Part shown: positions 1-8,048 of the stretch, in pieces
Layout: each line of letters opens with the position of its first letter
Position numbering within the stretch: the stretch's first letter is position 1
Assembly: GCF_900115745.1 (NCBI RefSeq)
Contig: NZ_FOXP01000006.1
Location: 1-64,000, forward strand
Direction of reading: 5' to 3'
From: Sphingomonas rubra
GTDB taxonomy: Bacteria; Pseudomonadota; Alphaproteobacteria; Sphingomonadales; Sphingomonadaceae
Length of the DNA stretch: 64,000 nucleotides
Position numbers and translations under genes: made by a program
The notes under the pieces: generated by a model
Databases searched by the model: none
What the model was told of the DNA's origin: nothing
What the model saw: only the letters and a program-made list of their open reading frames with translations

Positions 1-376
1 CATCATCGCCCGCATCAGCGAGATCAGCACGCTGGTCGGCAGCATCGCCTCTTCGGCCGAGCAGCAGGCCACGGGGCTCCAGCAGGTCAACACCGCGGTC
101 AGCGAGATGGACGGTGTGACCCAGCAGAACGCCGCCATGGTGGAGCAGGCGACCGCCGCCGCGCGCAGCCTGGCGGAGGAAGCGGATCAGCTGGCCCGCC
201 AGGTGGCGCGCTTCACGCTGGACGACGAGCCGCGCGCGGCGACGCCCACCGTCGTCCACAAGCTCCAGGCGCGCGCCGCCCAAGCCGGTCGCGACATCGC
301 GCGCACCAGCCGTCGCCGGGTCGGGGGCGGCGGTGCCGCGGCCGCGGTGGCGGAGGACGACTGGTCGGCATTCTGA
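1..376 (+). CDS. Methyl-accepting chemotaxis protein, C-terminal end (partial)
   Basis: This is the end of a chemoreceptor whose start lies before the window; the reading frame is already open at base 2. The visible part is the distal signalling coiled coil, with the heptad-like stretch EQQATGLQQVNTAVSEMD followed by QQNAAMVEQATAAA, which is typical of MCP cytoplasmic domains. A variable Ala/Arg/Gly linker follows, and the protein ends in DDWSAF. An acidic-aromatic tail of this kind is what tethers CheR or CheB in receptors that have one, so a docking role is inferred. It is the first gene of the chemotaxis operon, and the STAS gene begins 37 bases downstream. The sensory domain and ligand cannot be judged. 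Confidence 0.9.
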   Translation, partial: IIARISEISTLVGSIASSAEQQATGLQQVNTAVSEMDGVTQQNAAMVEQATAAARSLAEEADQLARQVARFTLDDEPRAATPTVVHKLQARAAQAGRDIARTSRRRVGGGGAAAAVAEDDWSAF

Positions 377-413
377 CCGACCCGTCTCCCGCTCTCAGCA
401 TCAGGAAGCAGCC

Positions 414-674
414 ATGACCCTCTCCCTCGCTCCCGTTCTCGACACCGCCGCTGCCGGTCCGCTGCGGCTCGCGCTCTGCGAGGCGGTGAACCGCGGCGAG
501 CCGCTCCTGCTCGACGGGGTCGCGGTGGAGCGCGCGGGTCAGGCCTGTTTCCAAGTGCTGCTGGCCGGGCAGGCGGCGGCAGGCCGTGCGGGACTCTCCT
601 TCCGGATCGCCGACCCCAGTCCGCCGCTGGTCGAACTGGCGACGCTCGCCGGCCTCGACGACCTTCTCGCCTGA
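414..674 (+). CDS. Small STAS-domain protein of the chemotaxis operon
   Basis: An 86-residue protein read as a stand-alone STAS domain (anti-sigma-antagonist / MlaB-like fold): a beta strand near LLLDGVAVER, then helix and strand repeats ending in LATLAGLDDLLA. The ATG at 414 is chosen because it has a purine-rich AGGAAG stretch just upstream; a longer frame from 333 would overlap the receptor gene. Small STAS proteins often sit in alphaproteobacterial che operons between the receptor and cheA, but their role there is poorly defined. The usual phosphorylatable serine of the SpoIIAA type is not obvious, so phosphoregulation is not claimed. cheA starts 15 bases after its stop. Confidence 0.72.
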   Translation: MTLSLAPVLDTAAAGPLRLALCEAVNRGEPLLLDGVAVERAGQACFQVLLAGQAAAGRAGLSFRIADPSPPLVELATLAGLDDLLA

Positions 675-689
675 CGCAGGAACGATACC

Positions 690-2809
690 GTGGACATCGA
701 TGCGATCCAGCAGATATTCTTCCAGGAGTGCGAGGAAGGCCTTGCCGGCATGGAGGCTAGCTTCGCCGCGCTGCGCGCCGGTGATCGTGAGCCGGAGACG
801 ATCAACGGCGTCTTCCGCTGCGTTCACTCGATCAAGGGCGGAGCGGGGGCGTTCGGGCATGAGCGGCTGCAGGCCTATACCCACCAGTACGAGACGCTGC
901 TCGACCGCGTCCGCAACGGCACGCTGACGCTGACACCGGCACTGCTCGACCTGGTCATGGCGGCGTTCGACCTGCTCACCGACCATGTCGGCGCCGCGCG
1001 TGACGGTGAGGAGGCCCCGGCCGACGCAGCGATGCTGGATCGGCTCGCCGCGGCGTCGGGCGGTGAGGCGAGCCCCGCCGCGTTGGAGCCGGCCGTGGAG
1101 GAGGCCGCGCCATCCGTGGCCGCGCCCGACGATTTCGACGACCTCATGGCGATGCTGGGCGACGTCGCTGCTGCGCCCACCGCACCGGTCGCAGACCTGC
1201 TCGAAGAGCCGGTCGAGCCGGAGGTCGCCGACTGGCTGGTCGACTACTGACCAGCCGCCAACGCCTTCGACCATGGTGCCGAGCCGCTGCTGCTGTTGCG
1301 CGAACTCCGCACACTAGGCGGAACGATCACGGCGTGCGATCGCTCGACCTTGCCTTTGTTCGACGCGCTCGACCACGATTGCGCCTATCTCGGTTGGCGA
1401 ATCTCTGTGCCGGGGCAGGTCGCGGAAGACGACATCCGTGCGGTGTTCGAGTTCACCGATGCTTGCGCCGTGACGGTCTTCCGCGCCAACGAAGCGCCCC
1501 CTGCGCCCGTCGAGCAACCGGTCGCGGCGCCCGTCGTCGAGCTGGTACCGGCCGTGCCCGCTCCCCCCGTTCCGAACGCCGCCGCACCCGCGCCGGTCAC
1601 GGCTACCGCGCCACCGGCAGCGACCGTGGTAACGCAGACCATCCGCGTCGACCTCGACAAACTGGACCGGCTGGTCAACCTGGTCGGCGAACTGGTCATT
1701 ACGCAGGCGATGCTGGCGCAGCGCCTCTCGGAACATGATGTGGGCAGCACGTCCGAGCTGACTGATCTCGAGCATCTGACGCGCGAATTGCAGGAATCGA
1801 CCATGGCGATCCGCGCGCAGCCGATGAAGACGGTGTTCAGCCGCGTGCCCCGCATCATCCGCGAACTGGAGGGCGAGACCGGCAAGCGCGTGCGCCTGGA
1901 GGTCGAGGGCGAGATGACCGAGGTGGACAAGACGGTGGTTGAGCGGATTGGCGAGCCCCTGAACCATTTGATTCGTAACGCGGTGGACCACGGCCTCGAA
2001 AGCACCGCCGATCGTCTCGCCGCCGGCAAGCCCGCCGAGGGGATCGTGCGCCTGTCCGCGGCGCATCATTCCGGCCGCATCGTCATCACCGTCGCCGATG
2101 ACGGCAAGGGCATCGACCGTGCGCGGGTCCGCGCCAAGGCGGTGGAACGCGGGATCGTCGCGGCCGACGCGACGCTGAGCGACGAGGAGATCGACAATCT
2201 GATCTTCGCGCCCGGTTTCTCCACCGCCGCGACCGTGTCCAACATTTCGGGCCGGGGCGTCGGCATGGACGTGGTGAGAAAGAACATCCAGGCGCTGGGT
2301 GGGCGGATCGGCATTCAGTCACGCGAGGGAACGGGGTCGAGCTTCTCGCTGAGCCTGCCGCTGACGCTGGCGGTGCTCGACGGCATGATCGTCACGTCGG
2401 GGCGCAGACCTTCGTCATTCCGCTGAGCCATATCGTCGAGAGCTTGAGGCCGACCGCGACGATCCTGAGCCGCTTCGGTGCGGACGGGTCGCTGCTCGAC
2501 GTGCGCGGCGCCTACGTTCCCGTGCTGCCGATCGCCGATTACCTGGGCATCGCGGATGCCGAGTCCGATCCGGCGAACGCAGTGCTGATCGTCGTCGAAG
2601 GGGATCAGGGGCAGGTCGCGCTGCTGGTCGACACCATCCACGATCAGCGGCAGGTGGTGGTGAAGAGCCTGGAGGCGAACTACCAGGCGATCGAGGGCGT
2701 CGCCGGCGCGACCATTCTGGGCGACGGGCGCGTCGCGCTGATCCTGGACGTCGATGCGCTGACCGCACGCGGCCGCGTCAATCCGGCATTCCGGGCGGAG
2801 GCCGCGTGA
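690..2809 (+). pseudogene. cheA: Chemotaxis histidine kinase CheA, disrupted by a stop codon and a frameshift
   Basis: Three adjacent open segments together encode one CheA. It starts with GTG at 690. Residues 1-110 form the Hpt domain, with phosphoacceptor His46 in the motif HSIKGGAGAFG. An in-frame TGA at 1248-1250 interrupts the protein in the linker (reading ...DWLVDY, stop, PAANAFDHGAEPLLLL...), and the same frame then continues through the dimerisation helices and the ATPase domain (N box HLIRNAVDHGLE, G1 ADDGKGID, G2 GRGVGMDV). Near 2393-2402 one base is missing, so the frame shifts before the C-terminal CheW-like domain (residues from PLSHIVESLRPTAT onward, ending 2809). CGA to TGA, and loss of one G in a G run, would explain both lesions. 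They may be real mutations or sequencing errors. If real, the operon lacks a full-length kinase. Confidence 0.82.
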
Positions 2810-3666
2810 GCGCCGCGCTGAGCACCGCCGCCCGCCCGCGCGAGTTCGCCTTCGCATCGGCCGATCACCGGGCGATCGCCGCGCTGGTCTACGACGAAGT
2901 CGGCATCCTGCTGCCCGACGGCAAGGCGCAGCTGGTCTATGGCCGTCTCGCCCCGCGCGTGCGCGCGTGCGGCCTGGACAGCGTCGGCGCTTATGTCACG
3001 CTGATCGGGCGCGATGCGGAAGAGCGCGGGCGCGCGATCGACGCGCTGACCACCAACCACACCAGCTTCTTTCGCGAGAGCCACCATTTCGACGATTTCA
3101 ACGAGCGTATGTGGCCGACGCTCGCCGCGCGCGCGGCCAAGGGCGGGCGGGTACGGCTGTGGTCGGCCGCCTGCTCGACAGGCGAGGAGCCCTATACCTG
3201 GCTGATGGCGATGCTGGGCGACGATCGCGGCACCGCGCAGCGGCTGCTGAAGAACGACGTGCGGATGCTCGCCACCGACGTGTCGCCCACCGCGCTCGCC
3301 GCGGCGCGCGCGGGCCGCTACTCGAAGGACACGGTGCGCACCGTGCCTGCCGGCCTGCGCGCGGCCTGGCTGGAGGGGCGCGGCGAGCCGCTGACCGTGT
3401 CGCCGCTGTTGCGCGACGCGATCGCCTTCCGCCCGCTCAACCTGCTCGGCGAGTGGCCGATGAAGGGTCGGTTCGACGCCATCTTCTGCCGCAACGTCAT
3501 GATCTACTTCGACGAGCCGACCAAGGCGCGGCTCCAGGAGCGGCTCGCGGATCGGCTGGAGGAGGGTGGCATGCTCTATATCGGCCATTCCGAGCGACTG
3601 ACTGGCGGCGTCGAGAAGCGCTTCCGCTGCGTGGGCCGGACCGCCTATCTCAAGGTGACGGCATGA
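2806..3666 (+). CDS. cheR: Chemoreceptor glutamate methyltransferase CheR
   Basis: CheR transfers methyl groups from SAM to glutamates of chemoreceptors, setting adaptation against CheB. The 286-residue product has the N-terminal helical domain (from about residue 20), then the linker motif [10 protein letters not shown], the SAM-binding loop [12 protein letters not shown] and the late motif [14 protein letters not shown], which are all diagnostic. The GTG start overlaps the last codons of the cheA frame by 4 bases (GTGA), indicating translational coupling. Its stop overlaps the cheB ATG (ATGA). Length and motifs are normal, so this gene looks intact although cheA just upstream does not. Confidence 0.95.
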   Translation: MSAALSTAARPREFAFASADHRAIAALVYDEVGILLPDGKAQLVYGRLAPRVRACGLDSVGAYVTLIGRDAEERGRAIDALTTNHTSFFRESHHFDDFNERMWPTLAARAAKGGRVRLWSAACSTGEEPYTWLMAMLGDDRGTAQRLLKNDVRMLATDVSPTALAAARAGRYSKDTVRTVPAGLRAAWLEGRGEPLTVSPLLRDAIAFRPLNLLGEWPMKGRFDAIFCRNVMIYFDEPTKARLQERLADRLEEGGMLYIGHSERLTGGVEKRFRCVGRTAYLKVTA

Positions 3667-4694
3667 CCGTGCGCACCCTGATCGTCGACGATTCGCCCGC
3701 GATGACGGCGATGATCCGGCGCAAGCTCGCCGCCGAACCCGGCATCGAGGTGATCGGCACCGCGGCCGACGCGCATGAGGCGCGCGCGCAGATCAAGGCG
3801 CTCGACCCCGACGTGGTGACGCTCGACATCGAGATGCCGGGGATCAACGGCCTCGACTTCCTGGAACGGCTGATGCGGCTGCGGCCGACGCCGGTCGTGA
3901 TGCTGTCGACGCTGACCTCGCAAGGAGCGGAGGCGAGCATCGCCGCGCTCGAACTCGGCGCGTTCGATTGCTTCGACAAGGCGCGGCTCAACCGCCCCCT
4001 CGGGTCGACCTCCGCGCCGAGCCTCGCCGATTTGCTCCGGGCCGCCGCGCGTTCGCGCCCCCACGCGCCTGCGGCACGGGCCGCCGCTCCCGCGCGACCG
4101 ACGTCCGCCTACGCGCCGCATCGCGACCGGATGATCGCGATCGGTGCGTCCACCGGTGGCGTCGAGGCGCTGATCGCGCTGCTGATGGAGTTCCCCGCCA
4201 ACTGCCCGCCCACCGTGATCGTGCAGCATATGCCGGAGAGCTTCACGCCCAGCTTCGCGGCCCGGCTGCACCGGCTGTGCCAGCCGACGGTGGAGGAGGC
4301 GCGCCCCGGCGCCGTGTTGGAGGTGGGCAAGATCTATCTCGCGCCCGGCGGTGGCCGGCATTTGGAGATCGGCGGCACCGACGCGCGGCGGTATTGCCGG
4401 CTGGTGGAGGATGCCAAGGTCAACGGGCACCGGCCCTCGGTGGATCGGCTGTTCCACTCGGTCGCCAAGATCGCGGGCGCGAACGCGGTCGGCGCCATCC
4501 TGGCCGGCATGGGCAATGACGGCGCGGCGGGCCTGAAGGCGATGCGCGCGACCGGATCGATCACCTTCGGCCAGGACGAGGCGACCAGCGTCGTCTACGG
4601 CATGCCCGCGGTCGCCTACCAGATCGGCGCGGTGGCCGAGCAGCTGCCGCTACGCCGCATCGCGCCGCGCCTGCTCGCGGAGTGCCGCGCATGA
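3663..4694 (+). CDS. cheB: Chemotaxis response regulator / protein-glutamate methylesterase CheB
   Basis: A 343-residue two-domain protein. Residues 1-120 are a receiver domain with acidic pocket VDDSP and phospho-acceptor Asp55 in LDIEMPG. After an Ala/Pro-rich linker the methylesterase domain runs from about residue 155, with catalytic Ser163 (IGASTGG), His189 (VQHMPESF) and Asp286 (GMGNDGA), so the triad is intact. It removes methyl groups from, and can deamidate, chemoreceptor glutamates when phosphorylated by CheA. The ATG at 3663 overlaps the cheR stop by 4 bases and is preferred over the much longer upstream frame. It is one of two cheB-like genes here; the other (6138) is degenerate. 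Confidence 0.95.
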   Translation: MTVRTLIVDDSPAMTAMIRRKLAAEPGIEVIGTAADAHEARAQIKALDPDVVTLDIEMPGINGLDFLERLMRLRPTPVVMLSTLTSQGAEASIAALELGAFDCFDKARLNRPLGSTSAPSLADLLRAAARSRPHAPAARAAAPARPTSAYAPHRDRMIAIGASTGGVEALIALLMEFPANCPPTVIVQHMPESFTPSFAARLHRLCQPTVEEARPGAVLEVGKIYLAPGGGRHLEIGGTDARRYCRLVEDAKVNGHRPSVDRLFHSVAKIAGANAVGAILAGMGNDGAAGLKAMRATGSITFGQDEATSVVYGMPAVAYQIGAVAEQLPLRRIAPRLLAECRA

Positions 4695-5251
4695 CCGCGC
4701 TCGCTTCCGCCTCCAGCTCCACCAACGCGTTCCGCCGGCTCACCGTGGCGCAGGGCGAGACCCGTGTCTCGGACGAGGACGACGTGATCCTGACCACGGT
4801 GCTGGGCAGCTGCGTCGCCGCCTGTTTCTACGATCCGGTCGCCCGGGTCGGCGGTATCAACCATTATCTGCTGGCCGACGGCACCGCCTCCGACACGGCC
4901 TCCATGCAACGCTACGGCGTCTACGCCATGGAGGTGCTGATCAACGCCATGCTGGCGATGGGCGCCTCGCGCCACCGGCTCAAGGCGCGGATTTTCGGCG
5001 GTGCGCGCATGCGCGAGGGGTTTCGCGACATCGGTGGTGCCAACATCGCCTTCGCCCGCCGCTTCCTGACCGACGAGCGCATTCCGCTGGTCGGAGAGGA
5101 TGTCGGCGGGACCGGCGCCCGCCGGGTGGAGTTCCGCCCCGGGCTGGGCCTCGCCCGCTGTCGCGTCGTCACCGATGCGCGCGCGGTGCCCGTGATACGC
5201 CGCGTACCGCCACCGCCGCCGCAATCGACCGGCGATGTGGAGTTCTTCTGA
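4691..5251 (+). CDS. cheD: Chemoreceptor glutamine deamidase CheD
   Basis: CheD deamidates specific glutamines on chemoreceptors and in some species binds CheC. The 186-residue product contains the conserved catalytic cysteine in [14 protein letters not shown] and the histidine in GGINHYLL. The third conserved stretch reads [10 protein letters not shown], close to the family's K-FGGA motif. The ATG at 4691 overlaps the cheB stop (ATGA) and is preferred to the upstream GTG at 4682. The stop overlaps an ATG for an extended cheY frame. No CheC is seen in the window. Confidence 0.93.
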   Translation: MTALASASSSTNAFRRLTVAQGETRVSDEDDVILTTVLGSCVAACFYDPVARVGGINHYLLADGTASDTASMQRYGVYAMEVLINAMLAMGASRHRLKARIFGGARMREGFRDIGGANIAFARRFLTDERIPLVGEDVGGTGARRVEFRPGLGLARCRVVTDARAVPVIRRVPPPPPQSTGDVEFF

Positions 5252-5280
5252 TGACCGATATCGCACGAGAAAGGATTACC

Positions 5281-5643
5281 GTGGCCAAGACGATCATGAC
5301 GGTGGATGACTCGCCCAGCATGAGGATGCTGCTGCGCGTCGCGCTCACCGATCTCGGCTACGACGTGATCGAGGCGGAGGATGGCGTCCACGCGCTGGAG
5401 AAGCTGGGGGGCGTCGAACCCGACCTGCTCATCACCGACATCAACATGCCGCGCATGGACGGGTTCGGCCTGATCGCCGAGGTGCGCGGGCAGGGGCGGC
5501 GCAGCCTGCCCATCCTGGTGCTGACCACCGAGAGTTCGGACGAGAAGAAGCAGCGCGCGCGCAGCGCCGGGGCGACCGGCTGGATCGTCAAACCCTTCCA
5601 CCCCGACAAGCTCGCCGCGGCGATCCGCCGCGTGCTCCATTGA
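5281..5643 (+). CDS. cheY: Single-domain chemotaxis response regulator CheY
   Basis: A stand-alone receiver domain of about 120 residues that carries the phosphoryl signal from CheA to the flagellar switch. Visible are the acidic pair in TVDDSPS, phospho-acceptor Asp53 in ITDINMPRMDG, the switch residues in LVLTTESS and the conserved lysine in GWIVKPFHP. The GTG at 5281 is chosen because AGAAAGGA lies 5-6 bases upstream and the family normally begins MAKTI; an ATG at 5251 overlapping the cheD stop would add ten residues and cannot be excluded. The fold looks intact. Confidence 0.92.
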   Translation: MAKTIMTVDDSPSMRMLLRVALTDLGYDVIEAEDGVHALEKLGGVEPDLLITDINMPRMDGFGLIAEVRGQGRRSLPILVLTTESSDEKKQRARSAGATGWIVKPFHPDKLAAAIRRVLH

Positions 5644-5666
5644 CCCCCGACGACAGGAGACCCGCG

Positions 5667-6107
5667 ATGTCGCGTCAGCTCATCACCTTTCAACTCGGCG
5701 ACCAGGTGCTGGGCGTCGACATCATGGCGATCCGCGAGATCCGCGCCTGGTCGCCGGCCACCCCGCTGCCCAACGTGCCTTCCTATGTTCGCGGCGTCGT
5801 CAACCTGCGCGGCGTCGTGCTGCCGGTGCTCGACCTGCGGCGCCGGCTGGGCTGGGGCGACACCGATCCCAGTGCGCGCCACGTCATCATTGTGGTGCAT
5901 ATCGGATCGCAGCTCCAGGGCATCATCGTCGACGCCGTCAACGACATCGTGACGATCGCGCCCGATCAGATGCAGCCGCTGCCCGACGTGGGCGACGCGG
6001 AGGCGTCGCGCTTCCTCGACGGGCTGGCGACGATCGAGCAGCGCATGATCCTGGTGCTCGCACTCGACCGCCTGGTCGAGCGTACCGATTACGCGGACGC
6101 TGCCTGA
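5667..6107 (+). CDS. cheW: Chemotaxis coupling protein CheW
   Basis: CheW links chemoreceptors to the CheA kinase in the signalling array. The 146-residue product is a single CheW domain: FQLGDQVLGVDIMAIREI, then PNVPSYVRGVVNLRG (the typical glycine-containing loop), PVLDLRRRLG and a C-terminal VLALDRLVE strand. The ATG at 5667 has a good ribosome site (ACAGGAGA) seven bases upstream, so the longer frame beginning at 5640 is not needed. It sits between cheY and the second cheB-like gene, and is intact. Confidence 0.93.
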   Translation: MSRQLITFQLGDQVLGVDIMAIREIRAWSPATPLPNVPSYVRGVVNLRGVVLPVLDLRRRLGWGDTDPSARHVIIVVHIGSQLQGIIVDAVNDIVTIAPDQMQPLPDVGDAEASRFLDGLATIEQRMILVLALDRLVERTDYADAA

Positions 6108-6137
6108 GCCTTTTTTCTTTTTACTAGGATTTTTCCG

Positions 6138-7139
6138 ATGGCCGCCACCAAGGTTCTCGTGGTCGACGATTCGTTGACGATGCGCGCGCTTATCTCGGGC
6201 GCGCTGGAACGCATCCCCAACGTCCAGGTCGTCGGCCTGGCGGACGGCGCGGCGAAAGCGCGCGAGCTGGTCGCGCTATTGCAGCCCCACGTCATGACGC
6301 TCGACGTCGAGATGCCGGGCATGAGCGGCATCGACTATCTCGCCGAGATCATGAGCTCCAAGCCGATGCCCGTCATCATGTTCTCGACGCGCACCACCGA
6401 AGGGGCGGCGGACTCGATCGAGGCGCTGCGGCTGGGGGCCATCGACTGTTTCCCAAAGCCCCGCGTCGCGGCGCCGGCCGAACTGGACGCGATCATCGCC
6501 AAGCTGGGCAAGCGGATCAAGGCCGCCAAGGGCGCGGAGCTGCGCAAGGCGGCGGCGCCGGTCGCGGCGGCGGCACCACCGATCGACTGGAACGGGCGCC
6601 TGCTGGTGATCGGCGGCGACGCCTCCAGCACCGCCCGGCTGTTCGAACTGTTCGGCGCTTTTCCGGCCAATTGCCCGCCGACGCTGGTCGTCCAGCATCT
6701 GGGCCCCGGCCTGGTCGAGGGGATGGTGACGAAACTGGCGCAGCAGGTCACGCCCAAGGTGGTCGTCGCTGAGGACGGCATGGCGGTGGAGCAGGGCACG
6801 ATCTACTTCGCGCCGCAGGGCGACCATCACCTGGTGGTGGACGCCTGGCCCTCGGGCACGCTCCGCCTGCTGCCGCGCGAGCCGGTCGCCGGGGAGCGGC
6901 CCTCCATTTCGCTGCTGTTCGCCGCGGCGGCCAAGGCGGCGGGGGCCAACGCGGTCGGCGCGCTGCTGATCGACGGCAGCGAAGACGGCGGCGGTGGGCT
7001 CAAGGCGCTGCTCGGGGCCGGCAGCTACGCCTTCTCGCCGGCGGCCAGCGGGGGCTACACGCTGGCGCGCAACATGGCGTCGCAACCGACGGCGAGCGAC
7101 GCGCTGCCCGCCGCCATGCTGAAGCTGTGTTCGAAGTGA
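6138..7139 (+). CDS. CheB-like response regulator with degenerate methylesterase domain
   Basis: A 333-residue CheB paralogue. The receiver domain is well preserved (VVDDS, phospho-acceptor Asp56 in LDVEMPG, lysine in FPKPR). In the esterase half the alignment with the first CheB is unambiguous through the shared FPANCPPT motif, and shows that the catalytic IGASTGG loop has become IGGDASS, putting Asp161 where the nucleophilic serine should be. The histidine (VQHLGP, His187) and the aspartate (GSEDGG, Asp283) remain. It therefore probably cannot hydrolyse methyl esters, and may act as a phosphorylation-controlled binding partner or decoy; that role is inference. An ATG at 6138 follows the weak ribosome site TAGGAT. 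Confidence 0.85.
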   Translation: MAATKVLVVDDSLTMRALISGALERIPNVQVVGLADGAAKARELVALLQPHVMTLDVEMPGMSGIDYLAEIMSSKPMPVIMFSTRTTEGAADSIEALRLGAIDCFPKPRVAAPAELDAIIAKLGKRIKAAKGAELRKAAAPVAAAAPPIDWNGRLLVIGGDASSTARLFELFGAFPANCPPTLVVQHLGPGLVEGMVTKLAQQVTPKVVVAEDGMAVEQGTIYFAPQGDHHLVVDAWPSGTLRLLPREPVAGERPSISLLFAAAAKAAGANAVGALLIDGSEDGGGGLKALLGAGSYAFSPAASGGYTLARNMASQPTASDALPAAMLKLCSK

Positions 7140-7426
7140 TCGCGGTCGGCACCGTCGCCGTCGACCCGGCACTCGCCGACGCCCTGGCCGAAGAGCTGGT
7201 GCTGGCCTCCAAGCTGCTCGCCGATCTCGCCTATGATCTCGGTGCCGACGAAGCGGTGCTGCGTCGGCACATGGCCAGCCTGCAGGCGATCGACCAGGTC
7301 ACGCAGACGCAGCTCGCGGTCGCGGCGGCGCTGCGCCAGCTCGATCGCACGGGCGAGCTGCTCGCGGGCGTGACGCTGGAGGACATGAAGACGCGCCTCG
7401 GCCGGGCGATGGCCGCGGTTTCATAA
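7127..7426 (+). CDS. Small uncharacterised protein at the end of the chemotaxis operon
   Basis: I do not recognise this 99-residue protein. It is predicted to be mostly alpha-helical, with an Ala/Leu-rich first half ([20 protein letters not shown]), the central [20 protein letters not shown], and a final MKTRLG helix. The middle stretch ending [17 protein letters not shown] resembles a small helical-bundle fold such as those binding receptors or CheA, but nothing specific can be claimed. It begins (GTG at 7127, or GTG at 7136) inside the 3' end of the cheB-like gene, suggesting coupled translation. It ends 6 bases into the stop region of the convergent dcd gene. Confidence 0.6.
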   Translation: MFEVIAVGTVAVDPALADALAEELVLASKLLADLAYDLGADEAVLRRHMASLQAIDQVTQTQLAVAAALRQLDRTGELLAGVTLEDMKTRLGRAMAAVS

Positions 7427-7975
7427 TCGGGGCAACGTCACCCCGCGCTGACCCATATATTTGCCCAGCCGATCGGCGTAGCTGACCTCGCACGGTTCGT
7501 TGCCTTCCAGGAACAGGAATTGGCAGGCGCCTTCGTTGGCGTAGATCTTGGCGGGCAGCGGCGTGGTGTTGGAGAATTCCAGCGTGACGTGCCCCTCCCA
7601 GCCGGGCTCCAGCGGGGTCACGTTGACGATGATCCCGCAGCGCGCATAGGTCGACTTACCCAGGCAGATCACCAGCACGTCGCGCGGCACGCGGAAATAT
7701 TCCACCGTGCGCGCCAGCGCGAAGCTGTTGGGCGGGATGATGCATACGTCGGTCTTGCGGTCGACGAAGCTGTTGGCGGCGAAGTCCTTGGGGTCGACCG
7801 TCGCCGAATCGACGTTGGTAAAGATCTTGAACTCGTCCGCCACGCGCGCGTCGTAGCCGTAGGAGGACAGGCCGTAGCTGATGCAGCCGTCGCGGCGCTG
7901 CGCCTCGACGAACGGCTCGATCATCCCGTCCTCCAGCGCGCGGGCGCGAATCCAGCGGTCGGACATCACGGACAT
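7421..7975 (-). CDS. dcd: dCTP deaminase
   Basis: Converts dCTP to dUTP and ammonia, feeding dTMP synthesis. The 184-residue protein matches the proteobacterial Dcd pattern: start [42 protein letters not shown], the nucleotide-binding [12 protein letters not shown], and the catalytic-glutamate region [18 protein letters not shown]. The ATG at 7975 is preferred over the longer frame because it has GGGGGAAG upstream and gives the family's normal length. It lies convergent to the chemotaxis operon, with a 6-base overlap at the 3' ends, and downstream of the TonB-receptor gene with a strong hairpin between. Confidence 0.95.
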   Translation of the reverse strand: MSVMSDRWIRARALEDGMIEPFVEAQRRDGCISYGLSSYGYDARVADEFKIFTNVDSATVDPKDFAANSFVDRKTDVCIIPPNSFALARTVEYFRVPRDVLVICLGKSTYARCGIIVNVTPLEPGWEGHVTLEFSNTTPLPAKIYANEGACQFLFLEGNEPCEVSYADRLGKYMGQRGVTLPRL

Positions 7976-8015
7976 CGGCAGCTTCCCCCTTGGCGCCGTG
8001 TCCATCGCCCGGATG

Positions 8016-8041
8016 CGTGCCGCGGGCAAGCCCGCGGCACG
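8016..8041 (-). terminator. Perfect GC hairpin downstream of the TonB-receptor gene
   Basis: A 12-bp perfect inverted repeat with a two-base loop (arms CGTGCCGCGGGC and GCCCGCGGCACG) lies 7 bases after the stop of the receptor gene on the minus strand, before dcd. There is no T tract, so it is a terminator-like or RNA-stabilising hairpin, not a proven intrinsic terminator. Confidence 0.5.
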
Positions 8042-8048
8042 CGGGCCG

